Positions 15,925 through 23,622 of a stretch of DNA of 33,527 bases are shown here, piece after piece. The notes below the pieces were generated by a model. That model was not told the origin of the DNA and searched no databases. It worked only from the letters and a program-made list of their open reading frames with translations. Position 1 is the stretch's first letter. Each line of letters begins with the position of its first letter. The DNA is taken from positions 1 through 33,527 of the forward strand of contig JBAZXA010000017.1 of the NCBI GenBank assembly GCA_041660045.1. The letters are read 5' to 3'. The translations under genes were made by a program, and so were the position numbers. This DNA comes from WM-3-3 sp041660045 (GTDB lineage: Bacteria > Pseudomonadota > Gammaproteobacteria > Methylococcales > Methylomonadaceae).

Positions 15925-17394
15925 TTATTCTTCCCAGCTTCTATTGTCACGCACTAATAAATCATCAGAAGCTTGTGGCCCCCACGAACCGGCAGGGTAT
16001 AATTTTGGCGGTGCACTTAGGTGTTTCCAGGCTTCCTGTATTGAATCTATCCAGCGCCAGGCTTGTTCAATTTCTTCCCGGCTTAAGAACAAGGTGGGGT
16101 TGCCGCGCATTGCCTCAAGCACCAATTTTTCGTATCCGCCAAATATACGGCTATTTTTAAAGGCTTCTGAAAAGCTTAAGTCCAGTTTGGTCTTTTGTAG
16201 TTTGATGTTTTCATCGATGCCTGGAATTTTATTCAGGACTTGAATTTCAACGCCTTCATTGGGTTGCAGATGAATAATTAACTTGTTGGGGGGTAAGTCA
16301 ACATAGCTTTCTTTAAAAATATTGTGTGGTTGTTGCTTAAAGTTGACGACAATTTCAGTGCGCTTATGTGACATGCGTTTGCCTGTGCGCATATAAAATG
16401 GCACGCCCGCCCAGCGCCAATTGTCAATGTCCACCCGTAAAGCAACAAAGCTTTCAGTGGTGCTTTGGGTATTTGCGCCTTCTTCTTCCAAATAACCCGG
16501 CATGGCTTTGCCTTTAATGGCGCCTGCGGCGTATTGGCCACGCACTGTTTTTTCTTCTACGTTTTCGATGGTGATTGGGCGTAGTGCCTTAAGCACTTTA
16601 ATTTTTTCGTTATGGATGCTATCTGCTTCCAAGCTAACTGGCGGCTCCATGGCGGTAAACGCTAGGATTTGCAAAAGATGGTTTTGCACCATGTCGCGTA
16701 ATTGCCCGGTGTGGTCAAAATAGCCCCAACGGCCTTCTATGCCGACCTCTTCGGCTACCGTAATCTGAACGTGGTCTATGGTGTTATGGTTCCAGTTGGT
16801 AGTAAAAATGGAATTGGCGAAACGCAGGGCTAATAAATTGAGTACGGTTTCTTTACCCAGATAATGGTCGATGCGATAGACTTGGCTCTCTTGGAATACG
16901 CTGGCCACAACATCGTTAATTTCTTGCGATGATTTAAGGTCATGGCCGATCGGTTTTTCCATCACCATGCGGGATTCTGCTGTTAAAATCCCAGATTGAT
17001 GTAAACCTTGGCAAATGCCTTTAAATAAAAATGGCGCTACTGCAAAATAGTTCACCATAACCCGCGAGCTTGAGTCAATGACATCATGCAGTTGGTTGAA
17101 TTGCTCAGGTTGGTTAATATCAATTTGTAGATAGGAAAGCCTGACGGATAGTTTTGCCCAGATTTCAGGGTCTATGCTTTCACCAGCAAATTCTTGTAGG
17201 CTGTGCTGGGCAATTTGGACAAAACTAGCGCTGGTTTCAGGTAGCCTGTCCACGCCAATAATACGAGTGTCGGGTTCTAATAAATTAGATTTTTCCAGGC
17301 GGTATAGGGAAATGAGCAATTTTCTACGGGATAAATCCCCGAGTCCGCCAAAGATAACCAAGTCGCAAGGTTTAAATGTTTGTTTTTCTTTCAT
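15925..17394 (-). CDS. zwf: Glucose-6-phosphate 1-dehydrogenase
   Basis: A 489-aa enzyme oxidising glucose 6-phosphate to 6-phosphogluconolactone with NAD(P)+. The dinucleotide fold starts with FGGLGDLSRRKL (15-26); EKP (146-148) and RIDHYLGK (174-181) form the substrate site, and DMVQNHLLQ carries the catalytic His. Length is standard. The N-terminus (nine residues before CDLVIFG) matches the E. coli arrangement, which supports ATG 17394 although no Shine-Dalgarno is visible and a TATAAT-like string lies only two bases before the ATG. First gene of zwf-edd-eda-gltA. No 6-phosphogluconolactonase gene is in the cluster, so the lactone must hydrolyse spontaneously or be handled elsewhere. Confidence 0.96.
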   Translation of the reverse strand: MKEKQTFKPCDLVIFGGLGDLSRRKLLISLYRLEKSNLLEPDTRIIGVDRLPETSASFVQIAQHSLQEFAGESIDPEIWAKLSVRLSYLQIDINQPEQFNQLHDVIDSSSRVMVNYFAVAPFLFKGICQGLHQSGILTAESRMVMEKPIGHDLKSSQEINDVVASVFQESQVYRIDHYLGKETVLNLLALRFANSIFTTNWNHNTIDHVQITVAEEVGIEGRWGYFDHTGQLRDMVQNHLLQILAFTAMEPPVSLEADSIHNEKIKVLKALRPITIENVEEKTVRGQYAAGAIKGKAMPGYLEEEGANTQSTTESFVALRVDIDNWRWAGVPFYMRTGKRMSHKRTEIVVNFKQQPHNIFKESYVDLPPNKLIIHLQPNEGVEIQVLNKIPGIDENIKLQKTKLDLSFSEAFKNSRIFGGYEKLVLEAMRGNPTLFLSREEIEQAWRWIDSIQEAWKHLSAPPKLYPAGSWGPQASDDLLVRDNRSWEE

Positions 17395-17548
17395 CGATTA
17401 TAGTTTGAATAGGGTTTTATGAAGACAGGGCGGTTAACCTGCTAGAGCGTGTGCTGGATGTATGGGATTATCTCAGAAACAAATGAAAGATGCTATTTGG
17501 CATTGGAAAAGTAGTTTTGACACTAAAATTGCGGTTTTTAAGCTTAGT

Positions 17549-17583
17549 TGTTTGTATCGCCAAAGCCATAGGCGATACAAACA
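17549..17583. repeat. Perfect 13-bp inverted repeat, 9-nt loop
   Basis: TGTTTGTATCGCC (17549-17561) and GGCGATACAAACA (17571-17583) are exact reverse complements around AAAGCCATA. It lies in the 289-nt space between fdxA and zwf, about 155 nt upstream of the zwf start. Neither side has a T-run, so a standard terminator is doubtful. It could be a weak terminator for fdxA, an operator for the zwf operon, or a dispersed repeat. The rest of this intergenic space shows nothing I can assign. Confidence 0.6.
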
Positions 17584-17683
17584 GGGTAAGGATCAAGCGT
17601 AGGGAAACACAGGCTTAGTGTATTGCCACAGGGGATCTTCAAGGCTTGTTAGGTCTGCACTTGTTAAGGTTGCTCTAGGCTGT

Positions 17684-18007
17684 TTACTTTTCTAATAAGT
17701 CGATTTTTCCTGCTTTGCCGTTCCAATCATCGGCGTCGGCTAAAGGCGATTGTACTTCTGTAATGATAGGCCATTTTTTGGCCAGTTCTGCATTTAAGGC
17801 CGCGAAAGCTTCTTGTCCTTCAGGTAATTCATCTTCTGCATAAATGGCATTGGCAGGGCATTCTGGTTCGCATAATGTGCAATCTATGCATTCGTCTGGA
17901 TCAATCACCAGAAAGTTAGGGCCTTCATGGAAACAATCAACTGGGCAAACATCCACGCAGTCGGTAAATTTACATTTGATACAGTTCTCAGTGACTACAA
18001 AAGTCAT
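17684..18007 (-). CDS. fdxA: Seven-iron ferredoxin (FdxA)
   Basis: A 107-aa low-potential electron carrier of the Azotobacter FdI type, with one [3Fe-4S] and one [4Fe-4S] cluster. The cysteine pattern C9-x2-C12-x4-C17-x3-C21-x3-C25 and C40-x2-C43-x2-C46-x3-C50 follows FdI one residue shifted. The C-terminal extension (KKWPIITEVQSP...) is also typical of this group. I start at ATG 18007, which gives the usual length and the invariant MTFVVT opening; an upstream in-frame GTG at 18016 is less likely. GGTGAT just before the ATG may be the ribosome site. It appears to be transcribed alone or as the last gene after the TPR gene (145 nt gap). Its redox partner is not identifiable here. Confidence 0.95.
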   Translation of the reverse strand: MTFVVTENCIKCKFTDCVDVCPVDCFHEGPNFLVIDPDECIDCTLCEPECPANAIYAEDELPEGQEAFAALNAELAKKWPIITEVQSPLADADDWNGKAGKIDLLEK

Positions 18008-18152
18008 ATTTATCACCAGAAAGTTATAGAAAAGGTTAATTATTATTGGTGTAAGTGGATATTTTAACAGAAACTGTAGATTGATTAAAAAACTACTTTA
18101 AACAAGCCAGTCTTACTGGTAGCGGTAATTGCTTAATTTACCTGCCGTGTAG

Positions 18153-18836
18153 CTAGAGGAGGCTTGCGGAATTAAACAAGCTGCGGAAAATATTTTTCCC
18201 ACGGCTGATCTTGCGCTCTTGTACGTTTTTTAGTGCAATTTTGGCTTCCGCTTGTAATTGTGTATCCGCAAAAGATTGTTCTGCCCGGATAGGGGCGTTG
18301 GCTGCAGTTTCAAAGTATTTGATGGCTTCGTTAGGTTGGTTGGCGGTTAATAAAAAATCACCATAAAAATAGTTGCTGTCTATACCGTTTGGGTTAATGG
18401 CCAAGGCAGTTTCTAGTAATTGGCGTGCCTGTTCGCTATCGCCGAATGCGATAGGCCATTTTGGCGCCATGTAATACAGTGTCCCGAGGGTGACAAAAGC
18501 CGAGCCATCTAAGGCTTTAGGGTTGATGGCAATGGCTTGGTTAAGTAATTTGCGGGCATTATAGATGGCATCTAAAGCCGAAATGGCGTCTTGAATATCG
18601 GCATAAGTAGCCATGATATTGGCTTGCCAAATTAAAGCTTCGGCCGCATTGGGGTATTGCTGGGCTAACATGGCTGCCTTATCAAGCAGTTTTATATAGG
18701 CTTTTTCTTTATCGTTAGCGTTGCCGTAATAAATTTGCGCCCACTCCGACTCAAGGTCGTTAAGCGAGTCATTTAGGCTCGCTGCAAGACTCCAAAGCGG
18801 GAGTAGTAATAAAACAACAAATACGATTTTTTTCAT
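18153..18836 (-). CDS. Periplasmic TPR-repeat protein
   Basis: A 227-aa protein with an N-terminal signal peptide (MKKIVFVVLLLLPLWSLAA) and no Cys after it, so exported rather than a lipoprotein. The mature part is helical with tetratricopeptide-like repeats: ALIWQANIMATYA, ARKLLNQAIAINP and ARQLLETALAINPNGIDSNYFYGDFLL, then NEAIKYFETA. I start at ATG 18836, where the signal peptide begins; an upstream ATG at 18872 would put 12 residues before it and is less likely. The function is unknown; the layout vaguely resembles TRAP-transporter-associated TatT proteins, but no transporter genes are nearby. It lies 53 nt after the CYTH gene on the same strand. Confidence 0.7.
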   Translation of the reverse strand: MKKIVFVVLLLLPLWSLAASLNDSLNDLESEWAQIYYGNANDKEKAYIKLLDKAAMLAQQYPNAAEALIWQANIMATYADIQDAISALDAIYNARKLLNQAIAINPKALDGSAFVTLGTLYYMAPKWPIAFGDSEQARQLLETALAINPNGIDSNYFYGDFLLTANQPNEAIKYFETAANAPIRAEQSFADTQLQAEAKIALKNVQERKISRGKNIFRSLFNSASLL

Positions 18837-18888
18837 GCCATAGAATATAGAATAAATCGCAGCATATTTCAATGAACTTATGAAATGT

Positions 18889-19365
18889 TTAGCTTTTTTC
18901 CCATTTTGAAAAAGGCAGTTTTGCCAGATTGTTGTTGTAGTAACGCAAATCGTAGGTGACTTCCTGGCCTAGCCATGTGGGCATGTCAAATTCTTGGTCA
19001 GCGCTATCCAGCTCAATTTCTGCAACGATCAGACCAGTGTTTTCGCCAAAAAATTCATCAATTTCCCAGGTATTTCCATTGGCCATGACAAAATGCCGGA
19101 TTTTCTCGATTAATGGCGGTTTGCACAGTGTGTCTAGTATTTCATGGGCGTCATCGAGCGGGATTTCATATTCAAATTCTTGCCGCTGAGTGCCTATGGT
19201 CGCGCTTTTAATATTCAACCATGCTTGATTGTCGCTGGTGCGCACACGGATGGAACTGGTTTTTTCAGCGCTTAAATAGCCTTGTTTATAAGCGCTAGAT
19301 TTGCTGGCCAAAGGCCGCCAACTGTCATTGGCCAATAGGAATTTACGTTCAATTTCAATAGCCAT
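18889..19365 (-). CDS. CYTH-domain (triphosphate tunnel) phosphohydrolase
   Basis: A 158-aa single-domain CYTH protein. The signature ExExK is E4-I-E6-R-K8 (IEIERKFLL), and the tunnel strands with alternating charged residues follow (SIRVRTSDNQAWLNIKSA, EFEYEIPLDDA, WEIDEFFGEN, GLIVAEIELDS). Stand-alone bacterial members such as the Nitrosomonas and Clostridium enzymes hydrolyse inorganic triphosphate with a divalent metal; a few in the superfamily are class IV adenylyl cyclases. The length and sequence favour a triphosphatase. The ATG follows the CDGSH gene stop directly (TAAATG), so the two are probably translated together. Substrate is inferred from family. Confidence 0.88.
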   Translation of the reverse strand: MAIEIERKFLLANDSWRPLASKSSAYKQGYLSAEKTSSIRVRTSDNQAWLNIKSATIGTQRQEFEYEIPLDDAHEILDTLCKPPLIEKIRHFVMANGNTWEIDEFFGENTGLIVAEIELDSADQEFDMPTWLGQEVTYDLRYYNNNLAKLPFSKWEKS

Positions 19366-19605
19366 TTAGGGGTTGCTTGGGTTGTGGCTGCCATCACAAT
19401 ATGGCGGCGTGCTGGTTTTGGTGCACATGCATAATAAAACTTGGCCGTTGTGCGTCGGCGTAAATTTTACTGAGCGTTTATCTGATTTTTCTTTATGTGT
19501 GCCATCACAAATAGGCATGGTTTGGGCTAGGCCGCAGCTGCACCAAGAGTAGGTGGTGCCTGCAATAACATCAATTAAAACGGGGTTGGGTGTTTGGTTG
19601 GACAT
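19366..19605 (-). CDS. Double CDGSH-type iron-sulfur protein
   Basis: A 79-aa soluble protein with two CDGSH motifs: C22-x-C24 ... C33-D-G-T-H37 and C59-x-C61 ... C70-D-G-S-H74. Each 3Cys-1His set binds a redox-active [2Fe-2S] cluster as in mitoNEET relatives; small two-motif prokaryotic members fold as a monomer with pseudo-twofold symmetry. Roles proposed for the family are cluster transfer, redox sensing and electron transfer. There is no membrane segment. It heads a minus-strand run with the CYTH and TPR genes and is divergent from sodB, with a 188-nt shared upstream region, which may hint at oxidative-stress control, though I see no named operator there. Confidence 0.9.
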   Translation of the reverse strand: MSNQTPNPVLIDVIAGTTYSWCSCGLAQTMPICDGTHKEKSDKRSVKFTPTHNGQVLLCMCTKTSTPPYCDGSHNPSNP

Positions 19606-19700
19606 AAATTAAATAGTGTTTAATAAGGTTTTTAGAATGTTAAAATAAAGGCTAGGCCTTAGGTTTACGCTGTCTAGACTAGCAGATTCAAGCTTTGTTT

Positions 19701-19729
19701 TTAACTAGCCAGCGTGGTAAAGTTATAAT
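19701..19729 (+). promoter_or_regulatory. Candidate sigma-70 promoter for sodB
   Basis: TTAACT (19701-19706), a 17-nt spacer and a perfect TATAAT (19724-19729) lie 64 nt before the sodB ATG. Start of transcription would be near 19736, leaving an untranslated leader of about 58 nt. Confidence 0.55.
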
Positions 19730-19793
19730 ATATCAAAATCCTTGGTATCTGTGGTCTGACGAGTATTAACGTTTAATTATATGGAGAACTAAC

Positions 19794-20375
19794 ATGGCTT
19801 TCGAACTACCTGCGTTACCTTATGCAAAAAATGCTTTGGTGCCTCATATTTCAGAAGAAACACTGGAATTTCATTACGGCAAGCATCATCAAACTTATGT
19901 GACTAACTTAAATAACTTGGTTCCAGGCACAGAATTTGAAGGCTTGTCACTAGAAGATATCGTGATGAAATCTTCTGGAGGAATTTTTAATAACGCGGCT
20001 CAAATTTGGAACCATACGTTTTATTGGAATAGCCTGTCACCAAATGGCGGTGGTCAGCCTGAAGGTGCTTTGGCCGATGCGATTTATGCAAAATTTGGCT
20101 CATTTGCAACTTTCCGTGAAGAATTTACTAAGACCGCGGTTACCACTTTTGGTTCTGGCTGGGCTTGGTTGGTTAAAAACCCTGATGGTAGCTTGGCTTT
20201 GGTCAGTACCAGCAATGCCGCGACACCTTTAACTGCAGGTCAAATCCCATTGTTAACGTGTGATGTGTGGGAACACGCTTATTATATTGACTTCCGCAAT
20301 GCACGTCCGGCTTATATGGAAGCGTTTTGGAACTTGGTGAACTGGGATTTTGCAGCGAAAAATTTTGCCGCATAA
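19794..20375 (+). CDS. sodB: Superoxide dismutase [Fe]
   Basis: A 193-aa cytoplasmic superoxide dismutase. Metal ligands are H27 (FHYGKHH), H75 (IWNHTFYW), D158 and H162 (DVWEHAYYIDFRN). The second-sphere glutamine Q71 (NNAAQIWNH) and the ATPLT segment support the iron form rather than manganese. Length matches E. coli SodB. ATG 19794 has a strong GGAG (19783-19786). It is followed immediately by a clear terminator, so it is probably transcribed alone from the TATAAT promoter upstream. Confidence 0.96.
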   Translation: MAFELPALPYAKNALVPHISEETLEFHYGKHHQTYVTNLNNLVPGTEFEGLSLEDIVMKSSGGIFNNAAQIWNHTFYWNSLSPNGGGQPEGALADAIYAKFGSFATFREEFTKTAVTTFGSGWAWLVKNPDGSLALVSTSNAATPLTAGQIPLLTCDVWEHAYYIDFRNARPAYMEAFWNLVNWDFAAKNFAA

Positions 20376-20394
20376 TGCTTAAAAATCGCTAATC

Positions 20395-20432
20395 AAAAAA
20401 CCTTCTGTGTCTTTGATGCAGAAGGTTTTTTT
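20395..20432 (+). terminator. Rho-independent terminator after sodB
   Basis: The arms AAAAAACCTTCTG (20395-20407) and CAGAAGGTTTTTT (20419-20431) pair over 13 bp around an 11-nt loop and end in a T-run. The A-run on the left means it could also work on the other strand. It begins 20 nt after the sodB stop. Confidence 0.9.
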
Positions 20433-20446
20433 ATGGGGGAAAGCGA

Positions 20447-21142
20447 ATGGCAACTGTGTTAATTACCGGTGCAAACCGGGGTTTAGGGTTGGAGTTTTGT
20501 CGGCAATATGCCGCTGTGGGTTGGCAAGTCATCGCTTGTTGCCGTGAGCCTGGCCAGGCTTTGGCGCTATACAAACTCAGCGAACAATATACCAATATAC
20601 AAATTGAAGCGTTGGACGTGGGCAACTTTGGCCAAATTGATGCGTTATCCCAAAAATTAGCAACTATTAGTCTTGATGTTTTGATTAATAATGCAGGTAT
20701 CTACGCCGATAAACGGGGCAATGGCTTTGGCGCATTGGATTACCAAGCTTGGACCACATCTTTTTTAATCAACAGTCAGGCGCCATTGAAAATGGCTGAG
20801 GCATTTTTACCGCAAGTGCTGCGTAGTGAGAAAAAGTTGATTGTAGGTGTTAGCAGTTTAATGGGTAGTATGGCTGATAATACTAGCGGCGGCAGCATGT
20901 TATACCGTTCCAGTAAAGCGGCGTTAAATTCAGCTTTAAAATCGTTGGCCTTAGAGTTAAAAGCGGAGAAGGTCGGCGTTATCATTTTCCATCCAGGTTG
21001 GGTAAAAACTGATATGGGCGGTGCTAATGCCTTGATAGAGGCGGATGAATGTATTACAGGAATGCGTGCAATCATTGAGCAATTTACGCTGGCGCAAACC
21101 GGCGGTTTTATCAAATATGATGGGAAGGTGCTGCCATGGTAA
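20447..21142 (+). CDS. Short-chain dehydrogenase/reductase (C-factor-like)
   Basis: A 231-aa classical SDR. The NAD(P) site is TGANRGLGLEF (7-17), the NNAG strand motif is present (LDVLINNAGIY), and the catalytic set is Ser (VGVSSLMGS), Tyr and Lys in YRSSK. The shape and the G-W-V-K-T-D-M-G-G segment are those of the CsgA/C-factor subgroup, whose substrates are mostly unknown. GGGGG/GAAAG before ATG 20447 can serve as ribosome site. The start lies 14 nt after the sodB terminator, so it needs its own promoter or readthrough. Its end overlaps the DUF3455 gene by 7 nt, which suggests co-translation. Confidence 0.88.
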   Translation: MATVLITGANRGLGLEFCRQYAAVGWQVIACCREPGQALALYKLSEQYTNIQIEALDVGNFGQIDALSQKLATISLDVLINNAGIYADKRGNGFGALDYQAWTTSFLINSQAPLKMAEAFLPQVLRSEKKLIVGVSSLMGSMADNTSGGSMLYRSSKAALNSALKSLALELKAEKVGVIIFHPGWVKTDMGGANALIEADECITGMRAIIEQFTLAQTGGFIKYDGKVLPW

Positions 21143-21657
21143 GGCTAGGTTGGGTGAAGTGTTTGGGGTTTAGCCTGATGACGTTAGCGATGGCTTATGC
21201 GCAGGGCGCTGATACGGCCCTGTCGGATATCCTTAAAGTCCCTGCAGGCAATCGGTTGGTGTTAAGTGTGCATGCTAAAGGTGATCAAATTTATCAATGT
21301 AAACTTGAGCAAGGCCAATATGCCTGGCAACTGGTGGCACCCGATGCCAGGTTGTTGGATGATAAGGGTGAAATAGTGGGTAAACATTTTAAAGGCCCTA
21401 GCTGGCAATTAAATTCGGGCAGTTTGCTGACTGGCCGTTTGTTGGCTAAGCAAGATAAGGCGCAAGAAGGCGCGGTTGCCTGGCTTTTGTTAGCGGTGGC
21501 GGAAAACAATGGCGCAGGTATTTTGTCCGGGGCAAAGTTTATTAAGCGTATTAATACGCAGGCGGGTTTGCCGCCAGAAATGGTTTGTAACACTAACCAT
21601 TTAGGCTTGGAAAAACGTATACCCTATCAAGCCGATTATGTGTTTTATGGGGACTGA
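21136..21657 (+). CDS. DUF3455 secreted protein
   Basis: A 173-aa protein with a likely signal peptide (hydrophobic run GFSLMTLAMAYAQGA, cleavage near residue 25) followed by a DUF3455 domain: VPAGNRLVLSVHAKGDQIYQC, APDARLLDDKGEIVGKHFKGPSW, AWLLLAVAENNGAGIL, IKRINTQAGLPPEMVC and a C-terminal YQADYVFYGD. Two conserved cysteines (in QIYQCK and MVCNTN) may form a disulfide. The family is widespread in bacteria and some fungi and has no known function. The ATG lies inside the end of the SDR gene, and its last 13 nt overlap the tail of convergent panE. Confidence 0.85.
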   Translation: MVRLGWVKCLGFSLMTLAMAYAQGADTALSDILKVPAGNRLVLSVHAKGDQIYQCKLEQGQYAWQLVAPDARLLDDKGEIVGKHFKGPSWQLNSGSLLTGRLLAKQDKAQEGAVAWLLLAVAENNGAGILSGAKFIKRINTQAGLPPEMVCNTNHLGLEKRIPYQADYVFYGD

Positions 21658-22571
21658 TTAAGTTGCAATTGCCGAAGTTGCATCAGCGCATAAACGGATT
21701 CTAGATGCGGGCAGGCTATGCCTACGCGTGCAGCGGCGCTTAAGGTATTGCCTAAAATGGCCTCAGTTTCCATGGCGCGGCCATTTTCAAAATCTAATAA
21801 CATGCTGGTTTTGTAAGGCGGCATGTTATAAGTTCGGGCGATATTTTGTTCAATAATGTCTTCTGGTAAAGGTTGGCCTACGGCGGCTGCGATAAGGCAA
21901 ACCTCTTGCATAATTTGGCGTATGAAGGTTTCTTGGCTGTGCAAGATGGCTAATGTAGGTAAGCCACCCGATAGCACAGACAATGGGTTAAACGGTGCAT
22001 TCCAAACACATTTTTGCCAGCGCCCGTTGACGATGTCCGCGCTAGTGTTACATTCTATGCCCGCTTGTCTGAACCATACGCTAAGTTGTTCGGTTTTAGC
22101 ACTGACTGAGTTTGGCCAATTACCGAGTAATAAACGGCCATAAGCTAAATGCAAAATTTTTGCAGGGGCTATCCGGTTGCTGCAAATAAACGCTAAACCG
22201 CTGATAATTTCATGGTTTGGAAAAGCACAGTGGATTTCTTGTTCAATGTCGATGCCATTTTGGATAAGCACGATAGCGGTTTGTGGGCTAATGGCAGCTT
22301 GTATTAAAGCTACCCGGTCTACAGATGGAATAACTTTAGTGCAGAGCAGAACATAATCGGCCACACCTTCTAATTCGTGGGCATGGCGTAAAATCTGTGC
22401 GGGTTTAAATGTCCAATGGCCTAAAGTGCTTTCAATCTGAATGCCTTGCTGTTGCATAGTGTCATAATCAGTGCGGCCAACCACACTCACTTCTAAGCCT
22501 ATTTTGGCGAGCAATGAACCATAAAAGCCGCCTATGGCACCGGCTCCAACCACTAAAATTTTACAAGTCAT
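21645..22571 (-). CDS. panE: 2-dehydropantoate 2-reductase
   Basis: A 308-aa ketopantoate reductase that uses NADPH to make pantoate for coenzyme A. The N-terminal Rossmann motif is VGAGAIGGFYG (7-17), with LLCTKV and VLIQNGIDIEQE in the cofactor domain; the C-terminal helical domain has the conserved WQKCVWNAPFNPLS block with the catalytic Lys and Asn. Relatives of this length include other 2-oxoacid reductases, so the exact substrate is likely but not certain. The start overlaps the hda stop by 11 nt in an arsC-wrbA-DUF2069-hda-panE run, and the tail overlaps the convergent DUF3455 gene. Confidence 0.88.
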   Translation of the reverse strand: MTCKILVVGAGAIGGFYGSLLAKIGLEVSVVGRTDYDTMQQQGIQIESTLGHWTFKPAQILRHAHELEGVADYVLLCTKVIPSVDRVALIQAAISPQTAIVLIQNGIDIEQEIHCAFPNHEIISGLAFICSNRIAPAKILHLAYGRLLLGNWPNSVSAKTEQLSVWFRQAGIECNTSADIVNGRWQKCVWNAPFNPLSVLSGGLPTLAILHSQETFIRQIMQEVCLIAAAVGQPLPEDIIEQNIARTYNMPPYKTSMLLDFENGRAMETEAILGNTLSAAARVGIACPHLESVYALMQLRQLQLNQSP

Positions 22572-23262
22572 GCTCCGATGCCAAGATTTGCTTTAAAAAA
22601 GGGACGGTAAGTTTACGTTGGGCGGCTAATGAGGCTTGATCCAGGTGCTCCAGCAGCAGCCACAAAGCGGCTAGGTCCCTATTGTAATGGGCTAGCAAAA
22701 ATTGACCTGCTTGAGGTGATATTTCAAAGCCCATTTGCTTTGCCCTAAACGATAAGGCGGCAATTTTTTCGTCATCACTTAAGGCTTGGATAGCCAGTGT
22801 CAAGCCACCATTAAGCCGGGTTTTTAAATCGGTTAATTGAAAGTTGCTGGCATTGGGCAGTTTGCTGGAACTAACAATTAAATGGTGGCCTTGTTCCCAG
22901 AGTTGGTTAAACAAGTTAAAAACCGCTTGTTCCCAATGTGGGAGACCTGCAATCTGCTCAATATTATCAAAGCAAATCAATTCGTAGCTATCTAAGCCAT
23001 TGAATAAATCTGGGTTAGGAAAGTCTTGAAGCAAAAAAGAAAAATAAAATGAGCTGCGTTGGTGGCTTTGGGCATGCCGGCAACTTGCGTGCAGTAAATG
23101 GGATTTACCCTGACCTTTTTTGCCGCATAAATAAATAAACCTATCGCCAACACCTGCACTGCATTGTTGTAGATGCGCTAACAATTCCTGATTATTAATG
23201 GCATAAAAGTTTTCGAAGCTTTGATTGCCTTTAAATTCAAATTGCAAGGGTAGTTGTTGCAT
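22561..23262 (-). CDS. hda: DnaA regulatory inactivator Hda
   Basis: A 233-aa AAA+ protein homologous to the ATPase part of DnaA. The N-terminus opens with QLPLQFEF, the sliding-clamp-binding type of motif seen in Hda, then Walker A GKKGQGKSHLL (about 48-58), Walker B LICFDNIEQI, and the lid domain RAKQMGFEISPQAGQFLL. Hda with the DNA-loaded clamp stimulates ATP hydrolysis by DnaA and thus prevents re-initiation. No DnaA domain IV (DNA-binding) is present, which separates it from DnaA. It lies 6 nt after the DUF2069 gene. Confidence 0.92.
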   Translation of the reverse strand: MQQLPLQFEFKGNQSFENFYAINNQELLAHLQQCSAGVGDRFIYLCGKKGQGKSHLLHASCRHAQSHQRSSFYFSFLLQDFPNPDLFNGLDSYELICFDNIEQIAGLPHWEQAVFNLFNQLWEQGHHLIVSSSKLPNASNFQLTDLKTRLNGGLTLAIQALSDDEKIAALSFRAKQMGFEISPQAGQFLLAHYNRDLAALWLLLEHLDQASLAAQRKLTVPFLKQILASEHDL

Positions 23263-23268
23263 CAGGGT

Positions 23269-23622
23269 TTAAGGTTTAACTTTGCTGTAACGGACATACA
23301 ATGTGGCGCCCATAAATAATAATAAGCTAAGCACCGTTTCCAAGGCGGGATAAAGACGGTCAACACTATCGTTATAGGTGGCGGCTGAGCCATGGATAAA
23401 ATAAATTAGGCTGATATATGCGTACCAGGCACAACTTTTAAGGCGTTTGTTCAGTAAGCCTCGTAGTGGTAACAATAATGGCGTTACCGTGATCAGCAAT
23501 ATTAGCGAGGTGGGAAATTTTGTACTGGGTACCAGCACGGTATGCCACAACATAAGCAGTGCAAACAAGCCAAAAAACCCTATTAAGGCGGCTATGTAAA
23601 AAAAATGCGGGTTGATCTTCAT
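23269..23622 (-). CDS. DUF2069 inner-membrane protein
   Basis: A 117-aa protein with four hydrophobic segments (about 8-28, 37-55, 64-80 and 90-110) and short loops. The middle contains PLLLPLRGLLNKRLKSCAWYAYISLIYFIHG, which is the conserved core of DUF2069. The family is common in gammaproteobacteria, usually beside wrbA and hda as here, and has no known function. Its ATG overlaps the wrbA stop by 4 nt, so it is translationally coupled. Confidence 0.85.
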   Translation of the reverse strand: MKINPHFFYIAALIGFFGLFALLMLWHTVLVPSTKFPTSLILLITVTPLLLPLRGLLNKRLKSCAWYAYISLIYFIHGSAATYNDSVDRLYPALETVLSLLLFMGATLYVRYSKVKP

